27,113 nucleotides of DNA from Pseudomonadota bacterium (GTDB lineage: Bacteria > Myxococcota_A > Polyangia > Polyangiales > Polyangiaceae), in the NCBI GenBank assembly GCA_023402175.1, contig JAEXCN010000027.1, forward strand, positions 1 through 27,113, written 5' to 3'. Of the stretch, positions 18,103 to 24,607 are shown in pieces (the stretch's first letter is position 1; each line of letters begins with the position of its first letter). The notes beneath the pieces were generated by a model. That model searched no databases, had not been told where the DNA came from, and saw nothing but the letters and a program-made list of their open reading frames with translations. The position numbers and the translations under genes are program-made.

Positions 18103-18382
18103 CCCGGCCGACTCCGAGACGATTCGATGCGCGACGGGCGGCACCGCCTGACGGTGAACGTCTGCGGCGCGCTGGGCGTCTCGCCGGCCCCTTGGCCGCG
18201 CACCTCGCAGCGCGATTGCTGTTCCGGCGCACTGCTCGCATCGGCGAGGCGAAGGGCGAACATCGGCGCGTCCTCGTCGGCGTTCGCCACGTCATCGTGC
18301 GCAAGCTTCCAGAGAGCCGCAACGGCCTCCGCAGCGCCTCGTCGACGGACACGTCGGCTACCCCGCGAGCAAACGTAACGTG
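18099..18382 (-). pseudogene. Possible minus-strand gene remnant, frameshifted
   Basis: This tentative call rests on composition. On the minus strand, one frame reads GELHVTFARGVADVSVDEAL next to the repeat array. One base-shift away, a second frame continues AEAVAALWKLAHDDVANADE, then APMFALRLADASSAPEQQ, and ends at 18099. The second part has the GC-rich third positions and balanced residues of real protein, and together the two read as one broken C-terminal region of about 90 residues. I do not recognise the family. Its stop overlaps the convergent TPR gene end by four bases. The upstream part, if it ever existed, would have been replaced by the tandem repeats. It may equally be non-coding. 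Confidence 0.3.
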
Positions 18383-19104
18383 GAGCTCTCCGGCTGAGAC
18401 TCGTGGAGCGCGGCGCTTGCCGAACGTCACGACGCAACGCGCCGCATTGCGCCGTCCTTCGGGCCCAAGGTCGACGAGTAGACTCGTGCCGGGTCTCGCC
18501 GCGAGCTCTCCGTGCTGAGACTCGTGGAGCACGGCGTCTGCCGAACGTTGTGATGCGAGTGGCCGCCCTTGGGTCGTCCTTCGGGCCCAAGGTCGACGAG
18601 TAGACTGGTGCCGAATCGCCTCGAGCTCGCCCCTGCTGGAACTTGTCGAGCGCGCGTTCCCGACCGTCAGATGCGAGTGGCCGCTCTTGGGTCGTCCTTC
18701 GGGCCCAAGGTCGACGAATAGACTCGTGCCGAATATCGCCCTCGAGCTCGCCCCTGCTGGAACTTGTCGAGCGCGCGTTCCCGACCATCACGACGGGAAC
18801 GACCGCATTGGGTCGTCCTTCGGGCCCGAGATCGACGAGTCGACTCGTGCCGAATATCGCCCTCAATCTCGCCCCTATCGGAGCTTGTCGAGCGCGCGCT
18901 TCCCGGCCGTCACGACGCGACGGGCCGCATGCGTCGTCTTTCCCGCCCAAGGTCGACAAGTCGACTCGTGCCGAGTCTCGCCTCGAGCTCTCCGTGCTGA
19001 GACTCGTGGAGCGCGGCGCTTCCCGAGCGCCACGATGCGACCGGCCGGACTGCGTCGACCCTCCGGTCAAGGTCGGCGAGTCGATCCTGAGCGCGTGGAG
19101 CCGA
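18383..19104. repeat. Array of six imperfect ~120-bp tandem repeats with palindromic cores
   Basis: Units start at 18383, 18503, 18623, 18744, 18865 and 18985, spaced 120-121 bp, and the last is degenerate. Each begins with gagctc or a variant. Units 1-3 carry the motif tccttcgggcccaaggtcg; units 4-6 carry variants of it. Near the unit end is a palindrome, acgagtagactcgt or acgagtcgactcgt, with arm changes in units 2, 3 and 5, and it is lost in unit 6. Units 1, 2 and 6 share one 5' half (ctgagactcgtggagcgcgg); units 3, 4 and 5 share another (cttgtcgagcgcgcg). The copies are too continuous and too long to be a CRISPR. The array ends about 130 bp before the HUH transposase gene, which suggests REP-like substrates of that enzyme; the link is inference. 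All frames are largely open through it, but the translations are Arg/Ser-rich and not convincing protein. Confidence 0.9.
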
Positions 19105-19126
19105 GCGCTTCCTCGTTCCCGATGTG

Positions 19127-19154
19127 TTGCGCGGCGACGAATCAGGGCTACAAT
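19127..19154 (+). promoter_or_regulatory. Candidate sigma-70-type promoter of the RAYT gene
   Basis: TTGCGC (19127-19132) and TACAAT (19149-19154) are separated by 16 bp. The -10 box is a near-perfect match and the -35 matches only in TTG. It lies just after the repeat array and 80 bp before the transposase start, in a locally more AT-rich patch. Confidence 0.4.
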
Positions 19155-19234
19155 CAATTTGGCTCTCGGCCGCCGGGTTCCACGCCATCGCGATGTCGCT
19201 GGCGGGTGCGGAATCCGAGGAGGGAGAGGGGAAT

Positions 19235-19972
19235 ATGGGCGCGGCGGCATCCGCACAAATCGAGCTCTTCGAGCGCCGCACGCCGAGGCGCCTTCGGCGA
19301 CGCGGGCCGAAGCGGCGCGTTCATGGGAGGGCTCCGCACCGCGCTCGGCCGGTCCACAAGGGACGGCATCCGATCCACATCACCTTACGCGTCCGCCATG
19401 GGTTGCCGTCGTTCCGGCAGCAGCTCGTTCACGGGCTGCTGCTCGAGGTGCTCCGCGACCAGCGGAAGCGCGCGTACAAGGACAGCTTCCAGATCGTCCA
19501 CTTCTCGATCCAGTCGAACCACCTTCATCTGATCGCCGAGGCCGACGACGGACCCGTGAAGCCCGTGAAGCCCGTGGAGAAGGCCGCTCGCAGCGCGCTT
19601 CGTTCGGGGATCAGCGGCTTTGCGATCGCCTTCGCACGTCGATTGAACCGGCTACTCGAGCGTAAAGGAAAGGTCTGGGACGATCGGTATCACCGGCACG
19701 ATCTCGAGAGCCCACGCGAGGTCAGGACGTCGCTGCGTTACGTGGTGAACAACTTTCGCAAGCATGGACACGTGACGATCGGGACCGGAGCCTTCGACTA
19801 TTACTCGTCGGCGCAGCATTTCGATGGGTGGAGCGAGCCACTCTTCGACTGGTTCGAGGAGCCGGAGCCATGGACCGAGATCACGCCACGAACCTGGTTG
19901 CTCGCCGTCGGATGGAAGCGTCACGGGTTGATTCATCCAGACGAGATCCCGGGCGCGCGTACGCACCGCTGA
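19235..19972 (+). CDS. REP-associated tyrosine transposase (HUH/Y1, RAYT type)
   Basis: This 245-aa single-strand-DNA transposase belongs to the IS200-like HUH superfamily. The metal-binding HUH motif is visible in HFSIQSNHLHLIAEA, with His96 and His98. The candidate nucleophilic Tyr169 lies in SLRYVVNNFRKHG, the place where RAYT proteins have YIxNNPxK. Further typical parts are HPIHITLRVRHGLPSFR and KVWDDRYHRHDLESP. The basic N-terminus (residues 14-40, many Arg) could contact DNA. ATG 19235 is preceded by a very purine-rich ribosome site; the longer open frame upstream crosses the candidate promoter. The three 9-bp units cccgtgaag (19553-19579) encode a small KPV repeat. The gene is intact. 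RAYTs act on REP palindromes, and a palindrome-bearing repeat array lies directly upstream. A hairpin terminator follows the stop. Confidence 0.9.
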   Translation: MGAAASAQIELFERRTPRRLRRRGPKRRVHGRAPHRARPVHKGRHPIHITLRVRHGLPSFRQQLVHGLLLEVLRDQRKRAYKDSFQIVHFSIQSNHLHLIAEADDGPVKPVKPVEKAARSALRSGISGFAIAFARRLNRLLERKGKVWDDRYHRHDLESPREVRTSLRYVVNNFRKHGHVTIGTGAFDYYSSAQHFDGWSEPLFDWFEEPEPWTEITPRTWLLAVGWKRHGLIHPDEIPGARTHR

Positions 19973-19973
19973 G

Positions 19974-19996
19974 ACCGCACGGGTGCGGTTTCAATT
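19974..19996 (+). terminator. Hairpin terminator after the RAYT gene
   Basis: ACCGCAC and GTGCGGT form a perfect 7-bp stem with a 2-base centre, followed by TTCAATTC. It begins one base after the transposase stop codon (19970-19972). The T-run is short, so it is a moderate intrinsic terminator candidate. It could also be part of the element's 3' end. Confidence 0.55.
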
Positions 19997-20008
19997 CATG
20001 GTGAGCGG

Positions 20009-20545
20009 TCATGCCGGCCCCGCACGTCGAAGCGTCACCTCCAGGGCTCGAAGGTCCTCCTCGGTGGCCCATTCAATACAGTCTACGGGGTTCACGCTCA
20101 TCCCTTGTTCCGCTGCGGCTTCCCAAAACCGCGGCACGAACGCGAAAAGTGTCTCGCGCTCAGTGAACCTGCGAGTGTTCAGCCGCGCGTAGGCAAACCA
20201 GGTATCCCATGGGGGAAGGTCATTGCTGTCGAACCAGCCGGACGACGAGGCACTCGCCGCTCCATCAACGACCGACTCCTCGATCGCCGTCGTGACGAGG
20301 ACGCGGCCGGGTATCTCGGGCCCAGGCGTCTTCAGTCGGAGCAGCTTGCGCCGTCGTCTACAGAGGTCGGCCACAGCATTGCCGACGGATGCGTGCCCGC
20401 GGTCGATGAGGAACCCGACTGGGTCATCGAGCAACGGAGCGGGAGGGCGCAGAAGGTCACTCCGAAACCCAACGATTGTTGGTTCAGTGAATGAGCACCA
20501 GAGAGCCGTCTCGTGGAGGCTCGCGATAGTGGTCGTCAAGATCAT
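20009..20545 (-). CDS. Hypothetical protein, 178 aa, between mobile elements
   Basis: I do not recognise the family. ATG 20545 follows GAGGA by about 9 bases. The protein looks real: MILTTTIASLHETALWCSF, EPTIVGFRSDLLRPPAPLLD, HASVGNAVADLCRRRRKLLR, NDLPPWDTWFAYARLNTRR, ETLFAFVPRFWEAAAEQGMS and NPVDCIEWATEEDLRAL. There is no signal peptide or membrane span; it is mixed alpha/beta with many Trp and Phe. Base composition is less GC-rich than its neighbours, and it is bracketed by the RAYT gene (convergent) and the IS481 remnant, consistent with acquired cargo. Its start overlaps by four bases the stop of a frame that reads through the end of the IS, which is probably coincidence. The role is unknown. 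Confidence 0.65.
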   Translation of the reverse strand: MILTTTIASLHETALWCSFTEPTIVGFRSDLLRPPAPLLDDPVGFLIDRGHASVGNAVADLCRRRRKLLRLKTPGPEIPGRVLVTTAIEESVVDGAASASSSGWFDSNDLPPWDTWFAYARLNTRRFTERETLFAFVPRFWEAAAEQGMSVNPVDCIEWATEEDLRALEVTLRRAGPA

Positions 20546-20694
20546 CGATCTGCGTCCTCGATCACGCGGCTCAACGTCTGCGGATCGCGAGCGATCTTAC
20601 CTCCGCATTGAGCGCCCCACCCCTGGCTCCGGCTCCGGGACCGGTTTCGGTCTCGGCCTGGAACCGGACAGGAGATCGCTGACAGTTCGGTGGG

Positions 20695-22090
20695 GGTTGT
20701 TGACAGGCGATCTGTCCACCGACCTTGTAACTCGACTTCAGATCCGATCTCCACCTTCGCCAGAACGAGCGCGTCCACGATGCTGCAGTTCGTCCTCGAA
20801 CAAAGCGGCGGCAGCCGCCGCCGAAGGCGGCACGCTCCAGCGTGCAATGATGTTGCAGGTCGCGATGAGCTCGCGCGCCGACTCTCGGTGATGCGGCCGC
20901 AGCGGGAGTCGCTGACGTCGGCGAGCATCTCGAGCTCGCCGAGGTCGACGTCGCGGAACCAGGCGCGGAAGCGCAGAGCGTCGATTGGTTCGAGACCGAT
21001 CGCATGGCCAGCAACGGCGTCGCTCACGAACACGCGCTCACCACGGAAGCTCAGACTGCCGTCGGCGTGGACTGGCGTGCGTAGAACTGCGCAGGATACG
21101 CGTATGCGACAGGTCTCGGACGGCGCGGCTCGGCGACCTTGTAGACGTCCGCTGGGACCTTCCCGCCGAGTGCTTCGTGCGGCCGCACGTGGTTGAACTC
21201 CTGCCGCCAGCGGGAGAGGCGCCGCTGCTCGGCATCGACGCTCTCGGTCGGCCGGGACTGAACGTCCCCTCGGACGACCGCGTGCATCCGCTCGTGGCCG
21301 CCGTTGTCCTGCGGGCATCCCGGCCGAGAGCGCACGAGGCGGATGCCAAGGGACAACTACCAAGCAGAGAGCCGCGAGAGGCCGCCGCGAGCCCGGACGG
21401 CGACGAACGGCGTTCCGCTATCGCACTGGATCGCGTTCGGGATTCCGTACCTCCGGAACAGGCGTTCGAACACCTTCCGCACGTCTTCGTACGTCGGGCG
21501 GCACACGACGATGTCGAGGACGAATCGGCTGTACGCGTCCCGGACCGTCAGCGGCTCGCACCGCTCGCCGTTGAGCAACTTCCACCAGCCCTCGAAGTCG
21601 ACCGTCCACACGGCGTTGGCGGCCTTCGCCACAACCTGCGGCGCGCGCTCGACGACACTCGGCGGACGCCTCAGGCGACGCTCGCGCACCTTGTTTGCGC
21701 GCTTCAGGATCTGGGCAATCGCGCGCACGCTCGGCGTCTGGTCGCCGAAGCGCCGGCGCAGGAGCGGTTCGAGCTTTCGCCCCATCGAGGGTGCGCGTCC
21801 CGCGTCTCGAGTACTGCCATGACCAATTCCTCGGCTGTGGCCAGAGGCGTCGACTTAGGCCGCCGACTCTGCTCCTCGAGGCCGTCGTACCCGAGCTCCT
21901 TGAACCCCTTGATCCACTTATGGCCCAACTGCCGGCTGATCCCGAACTCCCGGCACAGTGCCGCGACCTTCTCTCCCTTTGCCGCCCTCTCGACGAATTC
22001 GATCTTCAAACTGATCGTTCGACGCTCCTTCCACGGCATTCACCATGAAGGCCTGTCAACGATGTCCTGACCCAGAAATTGTCAACGACC
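20695..22090 (-). mobile_element. Degenerate IS481-family insertion sequence
   Basis: A transposase pseudogene lies between inverted copies of GGTYGTTGACA: plus strand at 20695-20705 and minus strand at 22090-22080, 10 of 11 identical. A second, inner copy of the left end (TGTCAAC, 22054-22060) pairs perfectly over 10 bp with 20698-20707 (GTTGACAGGC). The element is therefore either about 1363 or about 1396 bp. I see no target-site duplication. Confidence 0.7.
20895..22039 (-). pseudogene. IS481-family DDE transposase, two frameshifts and one nonsense codon
   Basis: The N-terminal helix-turn-helix part starts at ATG 22039: MPWKERRTISLKIEFVERA, ALCREFGISRQLGHKWIKGF, then ETRDAHPRWG. At the GGGG run (21780-21783) one base seems missing, and the protein continues in another frame as GRKLEPLLRRRFGDQTPSVR. 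The rve-type integrase core follows, with WTVDFEGWW (first Asp), QCDSGTPF (second Asp) and, after an in-frame TAG at 21357-21359 where relatives have Trp, NGGHERMH (Glu). The segment FNHVRPHEALGGKVPADVY is the usual C-terminal signature. A second one-base shift near 21075-21085 separates it from the final strand region (ADGSLSFRGERVFVSDAVAG, then WFRDVDLGELEML). The 3' limit is approximate. Three lesions make it inactive. Confidence 0.88.
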
Positions 22091-22480
22091 TCCTGGCACC
22101 GTACCAAGCGACGCGACACCGCTGATCGGCGATCGAGGTCCTTCTTTGTGTACGACGACGCAGCGGCGAGCCCTGTCGCGCCGGTCGTCTCGGCCCGGCT
22201 TCACCTCGGCGCGCACCTTGCGCGCCGCCGGCCCGTTGCGGTGATGCGTGTCGGAAGCGGATCGGACGCCGGCGTCACGCGAGCTGCGCTCTGGGTCGGC
22301 GAAGCCGGGCCGAGGCGCCCGGCGACTCACCCAAGAGCTCGCCATGCAGCTATGTATCGCCGACGACATCGTTCACACCATCGGTGCCCTGCACCAGCTC
22401 TCCCGCGTGCAGCGCTTCGTCGGCGAGCGTGCGTCCGCGTCTTGTGCCTACGTTCGCGCCGCGATAGCGACTGCTTCGCG
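22091..22480. other. 390-bp stretch without a supported gene
   Basis: This lies between the IS481 end and the methyltransferase start. Frames are open on both strands but are Arg/Ser/Ala-rich. One plus-strand string (LAMQLCIADDIVHTIGALHQ, then LSRVQRFVGERASAS, about 22340-22440) looks protein-like, but it continues into the next gene in the wrong frame and I recognise no family. It could be the relic of a gene broken by the insertion. Confidence 0.35.
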
Positions 22481-23155
22481 ATGCGGAGGACACCGGCGGA
22501 GCGTCGTGCGTTCGTGCTCGAGCAAACGCGGCTCGCTGGCGTGCCTCTCGTGCCGGAGCTTCGCGTGTACCAGGCGCGCTCCGTGAACGCGGTGTGGTTC
22601 GAGACCGCGCGGTGGCTCGAATACGACTACGCGGACGTGCCGTTCTGGTGCGTACCGTGGGCGGGCGGTCAGGCGCTCGCGCGCTATCTCCTGGACCACC
22701 CGGACGTCGTCCGCGGCGCGCGCGTCCTCGACTTTGCGTGTGGCGGTGGCGTGGTCGGTATCGCTGCGGCGTGTGCCGGTGCGCGCGTTCATGCGGTCGA
22801 CATCGATCCGCTCGCGCGCACGGCGACCGAGCTCGCCGCGGCGGCGAACGGTGTCACGATCGAGGTGACGACGCGCGACGTCGTCAACACTCCGCTCCCG
22901 GACATCGACGTGGTGCTCGCGGGCGACGTCTGGTACGAGCGTGCGCCCGCCGCGCGGTTCCGTCGGTGGTTCGAGCGCCTCGCCAGCCGTGGGCTCACGA
23001 TCCTGACGAGCGACGCCGGCCGCCACTACGCACCGCGACGCGCGCGCGAGCTCGCACGCTACGAGGTGCCGACGCCGTTCGATCTCGAAGCAGCAGACAC
23101 GCGAATGACGCGCGTGCTGGCGATCGAGGCGCCGCCGCCACGCCCGCGCAGTTGA
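22481..23155 (+). CDS. SAM-dependent protein methyltransferase (METTL20/PrmA-like)
   Basis: This 224-aa class I methyltransferase has motif I VLDFACGGGVVGIAAA (from about residue 82), the ribose-binding acidic VDIDP and the post-motif DVVLAGDVWYERAPAARF. The last, LAGDVWYE, resembles the electron-transfer-flavoprotein beta-subunit lysine methyltransferase (METTL20) group and its bacterial relatives, which are close to the ribosomal L11 methyltransferase PrmA. An N-terminal segment (PELRVYQARSVNAVWFETAR) precedes the fold, as in that group. The likely role is methylation of a protein lysine in the cytoplasm; the target is not shown by context. ATG 22481 is chosen because upstream sequence in frame is Arg-rich and non-protein-like. 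It is followed by a short repeat and a Tat-exported protein gene on the same strand. Confidence 0.85.
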   Translation: MRRTPAERRAFVLEQTRLAGVPLVPELRVYQARSVNAVWFETARWLEYDYADVPFWCVPWAGGQALARYLLDHPDVVRGARVLDFACGGGVVGIAAACAGARVHAVDIDPLARTATELAAAANGVTIEVTTRDVVNTPLPDIDVVLAGDVWYERAPAARFRRWFERLASRGLTILTSDAGRHYAPRRARELARYEVPTPFDLEAADTRMTRVLAIEAPPPRPRS

Positions 23156-23204
23156 TCGCGGCATGGGCAAACGCGGCATCGGCAAATCGCGGCATGGGCA
23201 AACG
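23155..23204. repeat. Three near-tandem copies of a ~15-bp unit
   Basis: The sequence atcgcggcatgggcaaacg occurs at 23155-23173 and 23186-23204, with a variant (cgcggcatcggcaaa) between them. It begins within the stop region of the methyltransferase gene and lies in the 158-bp gap before the next gene. Confidence 0.85.
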
Positions 23205-23313
23205 ATTTCCCATGACGGCGGCCGCGTCCCCAATCCCCACGAGTCGCCGAACGAGTGCGTCGCGGCTTTCTGAGGTGGACGTTTGGGCTCGAGGGGTAAT
23301 CATATGGGCCGAC

Positions 23314-24471
23314 ATGTTCCAAAGACGCCGAGCTGCCATCGAAACGTCGCGCCGTTCTTTTCTCCTTGGAGCCCTCGCCCTCGGAGGCGCCGGAATCGCA
23401 TGCGGGCCAACGGGCGCGGGTGCGGCGTCTCCCTCGGGTAAAGCCAGCGACACTCCTCGCTCGAGGACCCCGAAGAAGGTCCTCATCCTCGGCGGGACGT
23501 CGTTCCTCGGCCCGGAGATCGTCGAGATCGCACAAGCGCGCGGGCACACCATCACGCTCTTCAACCGAGGGAAGACGAACCCGCAGCTGTTCCCGAACGT
23601 CGAGAAGCTCCACGGCGATCGAAAGAAGAGCGACCTCGGCGCGCTCAAGGGGCGGACGTGGGACGTCGTCGTCGACACGTCCGGCTACTTCCCGCGCCAT
23701 GTCACGGAGTCTGCCGGCCTGCTCCGCGACGCGAAGCAGTACATCTTCATCTCGAGCATCTCCGTCTACGACAAGCCTCCGCCCGGTGGCGTCGACGAGA
23801 ACGGCGCCGTCGGGAAGCTCAAAGATCCCACGGTCGAGAAGATCGACGAGGAGACGTACGGTCCGCTCAAGGCGGCGTGCGAACGTGCCGCCGAGGAACA
23901 GATGCCGGGGAAGGTCACCGTGATCCGTCCGGGGCTCATCGTCGGTCCAGGCGATCCCACGGATCGTTTCACATACTGGCCGGTCCGGCTCGACGCCGGC
24001 GGCGAGGTGATGGCCCCAGGAGCTCCGTCGGATCCGGTCCAGGTGATCGATGTGCGCGATCTCGCGGCGTGGATCGTGACGGTACTCGAGGAGGGCCACA
24101 TTGGCGTGTACAACGCGGCCGGTCCGGCGAAGCCGACGGGGATCGGCGCGTTCCTCGACGGGATGAAGTCCGCGCTCGGCTCGTCGGCGACGCTCACCTG
24201 GGTCGACGAGGCCTTCCTCGCATCGCAGAAGGTCTCTCCTTGGAGCGACATGCCCGTCTGGGTGGGCTCGGGCGAGGACGCGGGCATGGCGCGAGTGTCG
24301 AGCGCACGGGCGATCGCGAAGGGCCTCGCCTTCCGGCCGATCGGCGAGACGGCGCGGGACACGCTCGCGTGGTGGAAGGCCCAGCCGGAGGAGCGGCGCA
24401 CCAAGCCCGGGGCCGGGCTCTCGCGTGAGCGTGAGCGTGAGGTGCTCGCCGCGTCCAAGGCGCGCACGTGA
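23314..24471 (+). CDS. Tat-exported NAD-dependent epimerase/dehydratase-like protein
   Basis: This 385-aa protein has a twin-arginine signal peptide: SRRSFLLGALALGGAGIAC, with Arg13-Arg14 and a possible lipobox Cys30. The extended-SDR Rossmann fold follows, with VLILGGTSFLGPEIVEIA (nucleotide-binding Gly60-Gly66), DVVVDTSGYFPRHV, YIFISSISVYD and the catalytic YGPLK (Tyr182, Lys186). VTVIRPGLIVGPGDPTDRF and VQVIDVRDLAAWIV are typical of the epimerase/isoflavone-reductase-like branch. Tat export suggests that it folds, perhaps with NAD(P) bound, before leaving the cytoplasm. ATG 23314 is the start that places the RR motif correctly; longer upstream frames are shadows of the methyltransferase. 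A purine-rich GAGGGG lies about 17 bases upstream. The substrate is unknown. Sixteen bases around the stop are duplicated just downstream. Confidence 0.87.
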   Translation: MFQRRRAAIETSRRSFLLGALALGGAGIACGPTGAGAASPSGKASDTPRSRTPKKVLILGGTSFLGPEIVEIAQARGHTITLFNRGKTNPQLFPNVEKLHGDRKKSDLGALKGRTWDVVVDTSGYFPRHVTESAGLLRDAKQYIFISSISVYDKPPPGGVDENGAVGKLKDPTVEKIDEETYGPLKAACERAAEEQMPGKVTVIRPGLIVGPGDPTDRFTYWPVRLDAGGEVMAPGAPSDPVQVIDVRDLAAWIVTVLEEGHIGVYNAAGPAKPTGIGAFLDGMKSALGSSATLTWVDEAFLASQKVSPWSDMPVWVGSGEDAGMARVSSARAIAKGLAFRPIGETARDTLAWWKAQPEERRTKPGAGLSREREREVLAASKART

Positions 24472-24489
24472 TTCAAGGCGCGCACGTGA
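24456..24489. repeat. Two copies of a 16-bp sequence at a gene end
   Basis: The sequence caaggcgcgcacgtga is found at 24456-24471, where it ends the epimerase-like gene including its stop, and again at 24474-24489, separated by two bases. It appears to be a recent duplication of the gene's last codons. Confidence 0.88.
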
Positions 24490-24607
24490 GGCTCGCGAGG
24501 AGCACACGCGGGGACGGCTCGAGCACGCGTGCATCCGGCACGCGGGCATCTACGTTCTTCGACTCGCGTGACGGCACCCCGAAAAGCTGTTCCTGAGCAC
24601 CACGGCG

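Noticed and set aside
18383..19104. CRISPR array
   Set aside because: There are no short identical repeats separated by unique spacers. The whole 120-bp unit is conserved, and no cas genes are present.
18099..19256. A 385-codon minus-strand frame through the repeat array as a repeat protein
   Set aside because: The units are 118-122 bp apart at the marker motif, mostly not a multiple of three, so the same repeat is read in different frames. The translation is low-complexity Arg/Ser. Only the last part, outside the array, looks protein-like.
18643..19665. A 340-codon plus-strand frame over the array and RAYT start
   Set aside because: It overlaps the RAYT gene in another frame and reads repeat DNA; no protein features.
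20808..20830. GC-rich inverted repeat (gcggcggcagccgcc) inside the IS as a terminator
   Set aside because: It is made of simple GCC/GGC runs with no T-tract, and lies inside decayed IS sequence.
21357..21785. The integrase-core fragment as an independent intact gene
   Set aside because: It lacks the helix-turn-helix part, which is present in another frame upstream, and the catalytic Glu, which is after an in-frame stop. It is one piece of a broken transposase.
22594..23313. Long N-terminal extension of the epimerase-like protein
   Set aside because: It is a shadow of the methyltransferase. The Tat signal fixes the start near 23314.
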